Shown: positions 6,218 to 13,217, counted from the stretch's first letter. The stretch: DNA of 17,077 nucleotides from Fimbriimonadaceae bacterium (GCA_025451715.1 JANWJY010000130.1:1-17077); one strand, 5' to 3'. Notes: generated by a model from the sequence alone, not told the origin. A program made the numbers and translations.

Positions 6218-7497
6218 AGGAAGAAATCCGCAGGATCATGGAACTGGTGAAGGCAGGCAAGCTCAGCCCGGACGACGCGACAGATTTAATCGAGGCCTTC
6301 GAGGATTCCGGTGTGCCGGAACTTGTGGGAGGAGGCGAAGAAAGCGAGACGGGGCGCGCGAAAGCGCGCCCCTCAGCAAGAACCGCGACCAAAACCGAAC
6401 AAACGCGGACCAAGCCGAACCAGCCCGAACAAGATTTGGACGAACCCGAACAAGACACTGACGAGCACCCGTTCCGAAGCGTCATCAGTTCCATTGAAAA
6501 GATGGCGAAGGACGTCGCGGGGTCCGTCGACTGGAAGGACATCGCAGGAAAGGTCAAGGACAACGTCGAGAAGGGAACTGACGCCGTGAGAAAGGCCGCC
6601 GACAACGCGAAGCTCGGCAAGGGACCCTTCGGCACGTTCTTTGGATCGCACGAGAGCAAGACCGTCGACCTCCCACTCGACATGCCCAAAGGAAAGATCC
6701 TGAGGATCGAGGGTGAGGCCGGCGACGTGCGCGTGACGGGCGGATCCGAGAAGGGACACGTCACCGCCACCGCCACCTTCCGCGCGCACAGCCTCGACGA
6801 GGCGAAGGCGAAGGCCGAGAGCTACACCCCAGTCATCGAGGAGGGCGACCAGTACGTCACCATCCGGCAGCCGGAGGGCAGCGACTTCTCCGTCGACCTC
6901 GAGATCTATGTGCCCGAGGGAGTGCCCGTCGAGGTCCGCATGCAGGCAGGCGACGTGCGCGTGATCGACACGAAGGGCTCGTGCCGAATCGTCGGCCGCA
7001 GCGGCGACGTGACGCTCAAAGGTCTGGACGGCACCGTCGACGTCTCGATGTACTCCGGCGACGTTCGCATCGAGGACACCAAGTCCGCGGTGATGACCGT
7101 CGAGACGAAGTCGGGCGGCATCAAGCTGATCGGCACGCAGGGCGTGATGAACGTTCGCACGTCCAGCGGCGACGTCCGCGTGATCAACGGACGCGGGCGC
7201 ACACTTTCGATCGAGGCGGCCGCGGGCGACGTTTCGGTCGAGATGGCTGAGCCAATGATGGGCGCGATGAACGTCCGTACGGTCAGCGGCGACGCGCGCG
7301 TGTACATCCCCGACGGTTCTGACTGCCAAGTGATGCTCTCGACCCTGCGCGGTTCCGTGTCGTCGACTTTGGACATGACGGACCTGAACCAAGAGTCTCT
7401 GACGATTACTGGCAAGCTCGGGCGTGGCAGCGGGTCAATCGATATTAGTGCCGTCAACGGAGACGTGCACCTCGGTCTCGTTGATTCTGCGAAGTAG
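6214..7497 (+). CDS. DUF4097-type beta-solenoid repeat protein with N-terminal SHOCT-like hairpin
   Basis: A 427-aa predicted cytosolic protein with no signal peptide or membrane helix. It begins with a short helical hairpin IRRIMELVKAGKLSPDDATDLIEAF (5-29). A Pro/Glu/Asp/Thr-rich linker (about 43-85) and an amphipathic region (86-135) follow. From about 160 on there is a DUF4097 domain: a run of GDVRV-like turns at about residues 170, 246, 264, 282, 301, 319, 338, 359 and 416. From 246 to 338 the spacing is 18-19 residues, as expected for a beta-solenoid. Proteins of this layout (e.g. YvlB-like) are linked to envelope-stress responses, but the molecular role is unknown. Start GTG at 6214 was chosen because AGAGGA lies 5 nt upstream and GTGA overlaps the DUF2089 stop. 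Probably co-regulated with, and a partner of, the DUF2089 protein. Confidence 0.87.
   Translation: MKEEIRRIMELVKAGKLSPDDATDLIEAFEDSGVPELVGGGEESETGRAKARPSARTATKTEQTRTKPNQPEQDLDEPEQDTDEHPFRSVISSIEKMAKDVAGSVDWKDIAGKVKDNVEKGTDAVRKAADNAKLGKGPFGTFFGSHESKTVDLPLDMPKGKILRIEGEAGDVRVTGGSEKGHVTATATFRAHSLDEAKAKAESYTPVIEEGDQYVTIRQPEGSDFSVDLEIYVPEGVPVEVRMQAGDVRVIDTKGSCRIVGRSGDVTLKGLDGTVDVSMYSGDVRIEDTKSAVMTVETKSGGIKLIGTQGVMNVRTSSGDVRVINGRGRTLSIEAAAGDVSVEMAEPMMGAMNVRTVSGDARVYIPDGSDCQVMLSTLRGSVSSTLDMTDLNQESLTITGKLGRGSGSIDISAVNGDVHLGLVDSAK
6351..6372 (+). other. Perfect 9-bp hairpin with GAAA tetraloop inside coding sequence
   Basis: GGGGCGCGC - GAAA - GCGCGCCCC forms a perfect stem closed by a GNRA-type loop. 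It encodes part of the disordered linker of the DUF4097 protein (GRAKARP). It may pause ribosomes or RNA polymerase, or be a small palindrome that inserted in frame. No T-run follows. Confidence 0.6.
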
Positions 7498-7625
7498 CTT
7501 GCCAGAAACCCCAGCGAGCCTCGGCGGGACTCTCGGGCGCACTGGATGTCGTCCCTTTGGGACCAGGGTCATCCTGTAGATCACCCCTGCCACCTGTCGC
7601 GGCCACGCACCTAGCGACGCGTCCG

Positions 7626-8480
7626 TTAGACGAGATCAAGCAACCCTTGGTCAAGTCGAAGCCCATCGTAGATTACTGTTGGTCGATATGGATTGCGGCC
7701 GGCTTGGACCACCCGGTCGAACTTGCCCACCAAGTGCATCGGCCACGGGGCATTTGCTCTCGCGTTCAGCACAATGTCAAGTGCACGTTCACTCCTGTTT
7801 AGTTTGTATCCGCGACGGCGTGCATCCCTCTTGGCAGCCGCACAGCCCTCATAGAAAGCGTTGGTGAATTCAAGCTTGAGCTTGCCACTTTCATCAATTG
7901 ACGACACTCCCTTCGAAACTTCGTCAATTCGAGCCAAGAATCCGGATCGATGCTGATCTGGCATGACGATACGAGGCGTTGCAACAGCGGAGAACACCTG
8001 ATTTGCAGCGGCGAACCTAGAATCAACCATGCGTCCATCGTCACCATGAAAGCCGGGAGACAGCCCGCCTTGAGGTCCAAACTTAACCTCATGTGTGGGC
8101 CAGCCGCTGACCGCGTACAGAATTGTCGTGGCTGAAAGATCGCAGAGGTGGTATGGGTCAACTAGTACAAGCATTGCGGGTACAGGGCCAAGCTTCGTAA
8201 TCTGTCGCGCCTTGGACCTGATCTTGTGAATCGTGAATCCCCGTCCGTTCGCCGGTGTGGAACTTGCCATGCCCTCAGAGCGCATCTGGCTCTCTCGTCG
8301 CGCAAGTTCTTGACGATCCTCCTCACTTAGAGACCGCTCGGTAACTTCCCAAACTGCGACTGGTTCGTCCCCGTCCCAGAGACTAAAGTCGGGGTTAGAT
8401 TCGCCGACCCGGCGCTCGTAGTCGACTTGCCATCCGTTGGCACTCAAGTACTCGCCGATAATGGATTCATGTCCCTTCAT
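7626..8480 (-). CDS. Hypothetical protein with PD-(D/E)XK-like N-terminus, last gene of putative defence operon
   Basis: A 284-aa soluble protein I do not recognise as a named family. The N-terminus resembles restriction-endonuclease-fold proteins: a helix (ESIIGEYLSANGWQVDYERR), then SNPDFSLWDGDEPVAVWEVTER (28-49), i.e. Pro-Asp31 followed by a strand with E45-V-T. In canonical nucleases the last position is Lys, so if this is the active site it is altered. A later KARQITKLGPVPAMLVLVDPY (90-110) also fits a PD-(D/E)XK core helix and strand. The C-terminal half (about 190-284) is unassigned and basic. Start ATG at 8480 is clear. It follows the TOPRIM-protein stop by 84 nt on the same strand, so it could share the transcript or have its own promoter. 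Base composition looks lower in GC than the core genes. Nuclease function is an inference. Confidence 0.6.
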   Translation of the reverse strand: MKGHESIIGEYLSANGWQVDYERRVGESNPDFSLWDGDEPVAVWEVTERSLSEEDRQELARRESQMRSEGMASSTPANGRGFTIHKIRSKARQITKLGPVPAMLVLVDPYHLCDLSATTILYAVSGWPTHEVKFGPQGGLSPGFHGDDGRMVDSRFAAANQVFSAVATPRIVMPDQHRSGFLARIDEVSKGVSSIDESGKLKLEFTNAFYEGCAAAKRDARRRGYKLNRSERALDIVLNARANAPWPMHLVGKFDRVVQAGRNPYRPTVIYDGLRLDQGLLDLV

Positions 8481-8564
8481 GACTTTGCTCTATCCAATGA
8501 GAAACGACCGATGACAACGAAAGGATGCATATTGTAGACAGGGGAGCGATCAATGGCGGGCACA

Positions 8565-10283
8565 TCACGACCCATCTCCAAAGAGAGGAGCACCTGTGTC
8601 CACTCCAGTTAAGGTGTCGGGATCTACACGTGCTCGCAGTCTCTGAGCATCGTAGTCGCTAGTCACGCCGCGCATTGCGCACATGACAGCACGAACAAGG
8701 ACATGCTCTTCGTCGTTGCTCCCGGCCCGAGACGCCCAGGCCACACGCATCAACGCCTGCCCCCAGTCTGCGCCCTTTATCGAGGCAGTGCCGCGAAGAG
8801 TGCGATAACACTCGTCAAAGTCTCTCGCGTTTCTGCACTGGTCAAAATCACTCTGGCTGAGGAGCTTGTCGAACTGAAGATCTCGACTCTTCTCGACACG
8901 GTTAGCGGCGTCGACAAGCTGCCCGATCGAAAAGGCGTGTGACTCTAGGTCTGGCCGGTTGACAAACACCATGCCCACAATCAAGTCTTCGCGAGCATGT
9001 CTCCGAATTGAACGCAACACATCCTCACGATCACCATCAACCATGATAAAGGAGAACCGCCGAGCCTTCTTGTCTGCCTTCAATTGATCCCGCAGCCATA
9101 GGCGCCAGCCCTTCGCCTTGAGGTTCACGATCTCAACGCCTACGCCAATCAATCCTTGCAATCCATCAGTCAGGGCCCCTTCCTCAGTGTCGCCCTCAAC
9201 ATAAAAACGCACGCGAGGCGCAGTAGTGAGTCCCCACCGGGGCAGTGTCCTCCGGACTAGTTCGCGTTCGTCGTCTAACGGGTACTCAGAGCCATAGAGC
9301 CATTCGCGGGCGCCTGACGCCCAAGTGCCGAAGGCTTCGTCCTCGTGAACCAAACGGTCTTCGTATAACTCATCATAAGCGTGCCGGAGCACTTCCGCCG
9401 TGTGCCGGAGCCACATCGCGCCGCCCAGCGCATCGCGCACCCTTTCACGCCGCTGCCAACTGGAACAGCGCAATAGCAAGTACAGCTCATGATTATCGTC
9501 TATTCTTGCAGCCTCGTGACGCAGTTCCATGTGTGCGTGCGCGAGCCTAGCCTTGGGAATTCTGGCCGTTGTCTCCAAGACGCTTGCACTGTACTTCTTG
9601 AGTCGCTTGGCAGTGCTGCCAAGTGGCTTTTCTCGCGCTGCGATCATCGAACGGCCACTTGTATGTCGCGTCATCTGCGGCCAGTAGAGTGGTTCCAGTA
9701 GGATTGCTAAGTCAGCAATCCCATTCCACCAGTTTAGCTGTTCGATAAAGTGCGGGCCACGACGATGCCGTTGGAACTGTCGACTGTAGTCGCCTGCATA
9801 CCTCTTGACTCCAGAAGGATAAAGAATGCTTGCTCTCGTCAGTCGCCATTCCATGAGATCAAGCAATCGCATCAGCGGGTAAAAGCGAAATGGGTGCAGG
9901 CAAAAGTCATACCGGTGCCAGCGACCGGCGCGCCCATGGGATGAACCCAGCTGACAGTTAAGCCCAGAAACCGGCTTTCCATCGTCCCGAAAGTACGACT
10001 TCAAGTGCCGACGACTTACGCGATCGGCGCGGAACCATCCTCGCAGCCAAAACTTCTCAACATCGGTCTGCAAGATGCCAGTCGAGACTTGAATCTCTCG
10101 CTCAGTTGCCCAACGGATAAAGCTGGTCTCCTCAAGCAGCTCCAGCTGACCGAATTGATCCAGGAAACTAGCGTGTTCGAGTATGAACGGGAAGAGCACG
10201 TCGGATGTCAACTGTAGGCGATCACGTGAATTGGCTACTTCTGGCGACTCCGGTTGGAAGTTTCGAAATGGCGTAATCCCCAT
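8565..10283 (-). CDS. Uncharacterised protein with C-terminal TOPRIM-like (OLD-type) domain
   Basis: A 572-aa soluble protein. The N-terminal two thirds (1-350) are not recognised; they are helical-looking and rich in Trp, Arg and Tyr, with blocks DVLFPFILEHASFLDQFG (28-45) and RYDFCLHPFRFYPLMRLL (124-141). The C-terminal part has the three TOPRIM landmarks: VRFYVEGDTEEG (358-369, acidic loop E363), SFIMVDGDRED (411-421, the D-x-D) and VNRPDLESHAF (441-451), similar to the LEN-like motif of OLD/DUF4435-type TOPRIM domains. Such domains nick or cut DNA in anti-phage nucleases (OLD, Gabija GajA), normally with an ATPase partner. No Walker A motif is visible here. It starts 8 nt after the methyltransferase stop, so it is almost certainly co-translated with it. 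I infer a nuclease or effector role in a restriction/defence operon. Confidence 0.72.
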   Translation of the reverse strand: MGITPFRNFQPESPEVANSRDRLQLTSDVLFPFILEHASFLDQFGQLELLEETSFIRWATEREIQVSTGILQTDVEKFWLRGWFRADRVSRRHLKSYFRDDGKPVSGLNCQLGSSHGRAGRWHRYDFCLHPFRFYPLMRLLDLMEWRLTRASILYPSGVKRYAGDYSRQFQRHRRGPHFIEQLNWWNGIADLAILLEPLYWPQMTRHTSGRSMIAAREKPLGSTAKRLKKYSASVLETTARIPKARLAHAHMELRHEAARIDDNHELYLLLRCSSWQRRERVRDALGGAMWLRHTAEVLRHAYDELYEDRLVHEDEAFGTWASGAREWLYGSEYPLDDERELVRRTLPRWGLTTAPRVRFYVEGDTEEGALTDGLQGLIGVGVEIVNLKAKGWRLWLRDQLKADKKARRFSFIMVDGDREDVLRSIRRHAREDLIVGMVFVNRPDLESHAFSIGQLVDAANRVEKSRDLQFDKLLSQSDFDQCRNARDFDECYRTLRGTASIKGADWGQALMRVAWASRAGSNDEEHVLVRAVMCAMRGVTSDYDAQRLRARVDPDTLTGVDTGAPLFGDGS

Positions 10284-10291
10284 GTTTCTAT

Positions 10292-12052
10292 CTAGTCATC
10301 GGAATCAGACAAGGCCAGCTGCGTGGGCGCAGCAGCCTTCGATCTCTTCGCTTTTCGAAACACTTCCAGGCCCCATGTGGGCAGGTCGGGCGCGTGGCCC
10401 TTGAGAATCTCCGCCACGGTCAGAATCTGAATCTTGGGGAACGAGCGCGGCTGAAACTCGCTGTCCCATCGCCCCGCGTCGGCGGCCTCCGTCTTCATCG
10501 GCCCGGTCGGCTCTTCAAGGGTCACCATGATTCCGCTGACCGCGCCCTCCCGTTCCATGTCGCCCTTGAGCGTCGCGATCATCTCTCGCTTAATGTTTTT
10601 GCCGCCCTTGACGCTGACGAGCGCGCGCTTGTAGTCGCCCGGTTTGTCCACAAAACTGATGATGCCGTCGATGCCTTTGTCCGCACCCTTCTTTTCGCGC
10701 CCTTGGGCGCCGACCATTGCGACGCACCACCACTCGAACTGGAAGGGATCGTTCTCGAAGAGGAATCGGGCAGAGCTGAGGTCCTTCGGATCGCCTTCAA
10801 CCTCAAAGGGCGCAAGCCCGGGTTGGAGGCCAATCAATAGCTCGTCCGCCCCGGACTTCCAGTAGGTTCTGAGCGCATGTCTTCGTTTCTGAGCCGGTAC
10901 ATCGGCCAGTCTCAAGATATCGTGTCCGGGACAAAACATATCAAGGAGCCGACGCTCCATTAAGTCGACGGCAAGATACGTCACGTCAATGCCGATCCAA
11001 TTGCGTTTCAACCGCTCCGCCACGGCAATCGTCGTGCCGCAGCCACAGCACGGATCGAGAACTACGTCGCCCTCGTTGCTCGATGCTTCAATGATCCGTG
11101 CCAGTAGCGCTTCAGGCTTTTGGGTGGGGTAGCCCAGCCTTTCCTGCGCCATCGCATTAATGGGAGCAACGTCTTCCCAAGAATCACCTATCGCAATGCC
11201 CGCGACTTCGTCTAGATATCTTTTGTACTGAGGCACGGTGCCGGGCCGCGTTTGCACGATACGGCCCTGCTCGTACAACGCCTGCATTTTCGGCTTGTTG
11301 TATCGCCAGTAGCGGGTAACGCCAAGGAACTCGAACTGAGGATGACCGCGGGTGCCAGCGCCTGGCGCTGCGAGGTTGTCCAAACGGTAGATTCGACCGT
11401 CGTCATCCTTGTAGCGGTATTTGACGTCAACATAGGACTGCCCATACGGGGCGAAGGGTTGGTGAAACGTGCTTTTACATCGATGATCCTTGTGAAAGTG
11501 AAGCAATACGTCTCGAATTCGAGGCCAGTTCTGCGCGCCTTGCTTGTAGTCGTTCTTGGTGGTCGTGCGTTTCCAACTGATTTCATTTACGAAGTTTTCG
11601 AAGCCAAAGGTGGCATCAAGTATCAGTTTGAGATAGTGGCTCGCAGTTGGGTCGCAGTGCAGGTAAAGGCTACCGGTCGGCTTCAGCACGCGATGAAGCT
11701 CGACCATGCGCAACGCCATCATCGTGAGGTAGGCCATCATGCTGTTGCCCTGATTGCCAGTCGAGCCCGTCAGGAACACTTTGAGCGCCTCCATCAACCG
11801 TCGAAGGTCGTCAGGAACCCGGGCGTCCGTCATCAGCTCGTGGTACGCCTTTGCGGCAGCATCGTCCCACTCCCATGTGTCCTTGAACGCGGTCGCCTGC
11901 GCCGCGCTCGCATCGCCTGCTTGGGTCTTGAAGAGGACGTTGTAGTCGGCCTTTGAATTGAATGGTGGGTCGAGGTAGACGAGATCCACCGACGCGTCAG
12001 CTATCTTGTCGCGCAGGATATCGAGGTTGTCGCCAAAGTAGAGCTTGTTCAT
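10292..12052 (-). CDS. DNA (adenine-N6 or cytosine-N4) methyltransferase fused to Mrr-like restriction endonuclease domain
   Basis: A 586-aa protein. The N-terminal domain is a beta-class (permuted) amino-methyltransferase: motif IV DLVYLDPPFNS (23-33) comes before motif X (YPTQKP, 308-313) and motif I VVLDPCCGCGTTIAVAERL (330-348). DPPF suggests N6-adenine, though N4-cytosine is possible. A target-recognition segment lies between. The C-terminal region (about 430-555) resembles Mrr/PD-(D/E)XK nucleases: FEWWCVAMVGAQGR, then GADKGIDGII (456-465), RALVSVKGGKN (476-486) and a strand GIMVTLEEPT. The acidic residue of the E/Q-x-K motif is Ser here. I recall the same arrangement from a widespread 'site-specific methyltransferase' family. 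The start is taken at ATG 12052 (MNKLYFGDNLDIL, preceded by AAGGGG); an in-frame ATG at 12067 adds five residues. First large gene after the NucS-like nuclease. Confidence 0.9.
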   Translation of the reverse strand: MNKLYFGDNLDILRDKIADASVDLVYLDPPFNSKADYNVLFKTQAGDASAAQATAFKDTWEWDDAAAKAYHELMTDARVPDDLRRLMEALKVFLTGSTGNQGNSMMAYLTMMALRMVELHRVLKPTGSLYLHCDPTASHYLKLILDATFGFENFVNEISWKRTTTKNDYKQGAQNWPRIRDVLLHFHKDHRCKSTFHQPFAPYGQSYVDVKYRYKDDDGRIYRLDNLAAPGAGTRGHPQFEFLGVTRYWRYNKPKMQALYEQGRIVQTRPGTVPQYKRYLDEVAGIAIGDSWEDVAPINAMAQERLGYPTQKPEALLARIIEASSNEGDVVLDPCCGCGTTIAVAERLKRNWIGIDVTYLAVDLMERRLLDMFCPGHDILRLADVPAQKRRHALRTYWKSGADELLIGLQPGLAPFEVEGDPKDLSSARFLFENDPFQFEWWCVAMVGAQGREKKGADKGIDGIISFVDKPGDYKRALVSVKGGKNIKREMIATLKGDMEREGAVSGIMVTLEEPTGPMKTEAADAGRWDSEFQPRSFPKIQILTVAEILKGHAPDLPTWGLEVFRKAKRSKAAAPTQLALSDSDD

Positions 12053-12092
12053 GAACCCCTTGGGCATAAGGTCATTGTATCCGGCACGTCTC

Positions 12093-12153
12093 GGGATTGG
12101 GGCGGGACGAGGAGCCGGGAGCAGGGAGGAGGGAGCGGGGCGGAGGAGCAGGG
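12093..12153 (+). other. G-rich tract with G-quadruplex potential
   Basis: The plus strand between the small nuclease gene and the methyltransferase gene is almost pure purine with repeated GGG runs. At 12117-12140 four runs (GGG, GGG, GGG, GGGG) are separated by loops AGCA, AGGA and AGC, a classic quadruplex pattern; further runs occur at 12093, 12099, 12104 and 12151. The operon's RNA would be the C-rich strand. Confidence 0.6.
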
Positions 12154-12154
12154 A

Positions 12155-12628
12155 CTAAGTGCACAGCCTCCTCGGCGCCAGAGGATCCGGATGACCGAAG
12201 GTGCGGTGGATCTTGCGGCGGCTCTCGTACTGGTAGACGTAGAACGTGATCCGGTAGTGCTCCTTCATCGCGTGCCATAGCAGGTGCGACGTGTTCATGC
12301 AGACCAGGAACGCGCGGACCTGCTGGCCTTCGGTCGCCAGGTTCTCTCTCACCCACGCGACGTATCCCGCGAGCTGGCCGAGTGCCGCCGGGTGTCCGCG
12401 AAGGAGCTTGCACTCAATCACGACGAATCCGCCGTTGCGATCTACAGCGAGGACATCAATAGATGGGCCGCGGCCGCGCACGGTGGCGAAGAGGTTGTAC
12501 TCGATACCGAGCCTGCCGTCCTGTTGGTAGAGGGTCAGGCCCCTTTCGAGGAGGTGGAGGTTGATTGCGATGTGCGCGATCAGTTCGCGCTCGTTTCTAA
12601 ATAGCCCGATTGGGTCTAGTCGTGGCAA
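12155..12628 (-). CDS. Small NucS-like PD-(D/E)XK nuclease domain protein
   Basis: A 157-aa soluble protein matching the C-terminal nuclease domain of NucS/EndoMS (DUF91)-type endonucleases without the N-terminal DNA-binding domain. Seen: an N-terminal helix NERELIAHIAINLHLLERGL, then a strand-loop GRGPSIDVLAVDRNGGFVVIECKLLRG giving D58 and E72-x-K74, then a helix with Gln85 in ALGQLAGYVAWV (82-93). This is the full D...ExK...Q set, so it is probably active. The only usable start in the frame is TTG at 12628; a nearby ATG (12633) is out of frame. First gene downstream of a consensus promoter, 102 nt before the methyltransferase, so probably part of the same operon. It could serve as a restriction, mismatch or branched-DNA nuclease; which one cannot be told. 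Confidence 0.82.
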   Translation of the reverse strand: MPRLDPIGLFRNERELIAHIAINLHLLERGLTLYQQDGRLGIEYNLFATVRGRGPSIDVLAVDRNGGFVVIECKLLRGHPAALGQLAGYVAWVRENLATEGQQVRAFLVCMNTSHLLWHAMKEHYRITFYVYQYESRRKIHRTFGHPDPLAPRRLCT

Positions 12629-12650
12629 TTCATTTTTGTTGGGTCACGAA

Positions 12651-12667
12651 AGAGGGCCGATCCCTCT
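12651..12667 (-). promoter_or_regulatory. Leader hairpin of the nuclease-methyltransferase operon
   Basis: Read on the minus strand, AGAGGG-ATCGG-CCCTCT forms a 6-bp stem extendable by a G-U and an A-U pair. It lies between the predicted transcription start (about 12676) and the TTG start codon at 12628. It might limit translation of the first gene. No T-run follows, so a terminator is unlikely. Confidence 0.4.
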
Positions 12668-12682
12668 CTGTTTGTTGTCGTT

Positions 12683-12711
12683 ATTATACCTGTGGGTAGT
12701 CGGTTTGTCAA
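12683..12711 (-). promoter_or_regulatory. Perfect consensus sigma-70-type promoter
   Basis: On the minus strand, TTGACA (12711-12706) and TATAAT (12688-12683) are separated by exactly 17 bp. Both hexamers match consensus at all positions. Transcription would begin near 12676 and run into the NucS-like nuclease, methyltransferase-Mrr and TOPRIM genes. I found no other promoter of comparable quality in the window, suggesting strong or tightly repressed expression. Confidence 0.85.
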
Positions 12712-12716
12712 GGTCG

Positions 12717-12757
12717 TAGGTTCAAACGGCGTCGGGACCTTTGGCAGTTTGAACCTA
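12717..12757. promoter_or_regulatory. Perfect 11-bp inverted repeat next to the consensus promoter
   Basis: TAGGTTCAAAC (12717-12727) and GTTTGAACCTA (12747-12757) are perfect reverse complements separated by 19 bp. The nearer arm ends 6 bp upstream of the -35 box. It could be an operator for the operon, or a terminator-like hairpin after the 113-aa gene, which ends at 12774; the long loop and missing T-run favour an operator. Confidence 0.55.
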
Positions 12758-12773
12758 GGAGGAGAGCGGGGAG

Positions 12774-13115
12774 CTAATACTCCGACATCGGCAGCAGAAT
12801 GGGAATCGGGCGGGAGCGCGGCCCGCGCTCGTCGCGGACAAGGACGAACACGACCCACATGAGCTTGCCGGAATCGTCCCGCCAGGGCTTCGCCTCACCG
12901 CTGGAGTCGTCGCTCTCATCGAACTCGACCAGCCCCTCATCAGTAAGCAGGCGTCGGAAGTCAGCCCTTACACAGTGCTCCATCCCCTTTTGTGAGAAAG
13001 TGATGGTCGCGAGGGTCGCCGCACCCTGGGTGAAGGTGACGAGCTCCCATGCCCGCCCGCCGCGCATCACCCCGCGCGCAAAGCCGATGTCCTGTTCCCC
13101 CATTTTCCAGAGCAT
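12774..13115 (-). CDS. Hypothetical protein, 113 aa
   Basis: I do not recognise this small soluble protein. It reads like a real gene: alternating strand-like and helix-like blocks (AWELVTFTQGAATLATITFSQKG, then DFRRLLTDEGLVEFDE), a polar loop (DESDDSSGEAKPWRDDSG) and a hydrophobic strand LMWVVFVLVRDE. The region HCVRADFRRLLTDEGLVEFDE could be a small winged or ubiquitin-like fold, but nothing is diagnostic. ATG at 13115 is used; a second ATG 12 nt downstream is equally possible, and neither has a good ribosome binding site. It lies upstream of the defence-like operon on the same strand, separated from it by an inverted repeat and a strong promoter, so it is probably a separate unit. It might be regulatory, but no DNA-binding motif is evident. 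Confidence 0.55.
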   Translation of the reverse strand: MLWKMGEQDIGFARGVMRGGRAWELVTFTQGAATLATITFSQKGMEHCVRADFRRLLTDEGLVEFDESDDSSGEAKPWRDDSGKLMWVVFVLVRDERGPRSRPIPILLPMSEY

Positions 13116-13142
13116 TTGACGTACCCAGCAACCTTGCTAGTT

Positions 13143-13190
13143 CGACGACTTTCCCCCAACGGCTCAATGAGGGGGGCCGGCAAGTTGTCG
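13143..13190. promoter_or_regulatory. Compound inverted repeat in divergent intergenic region
   Basis: CGACGACTT (13143-13151) pairs with AAGTTGTCG (13182-13190) with a single G-U, and CCCCC (13153-13157) pairs with the GGGGGG at 13171-13176. The site lies in the 102-bp gap between the 113-aa gene (-) and the EVE gene (+), so it could influence either. Confidence 0.4.
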
Positions 13191-13217
13191 TGACTACACC
13201 CATGCCAAAATCGGGCC

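Noticed and set aside
6373..7392. 339-codon open frame on the minus strand opposite the DUF4097 gene
   Set aside because: Its composition is a His/Arg/Ala/Asp-rich mirror of the repeat gene, typical of a shadow frame in GC-rich DNA; the plus-strand protein has recognisable domains.
7498..7625. Possible tRNA or small RNA gene in the convergent gap
   Set aside because: GTCCC-TTT-GGGAC (7551-7563) forms a small hairpin, but no cloverleaf arms or T-loop sequence (GGTTCGA) could be found.
11252..11956. 234-codon plus-strand frame opposite the methyltransferase
   Set aside because: No recognisable motif, and it lies wholly across the methyltransferase catalytic and recognition regions.
12072..12413. 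113-codon minus-strand frame overlapping the NucS-like gene
   Set aside because: Low-complexity Arg/Pro-rich translation of the C-rich tract; the overlapping frame has a full PD-(D/E)XK motif set.
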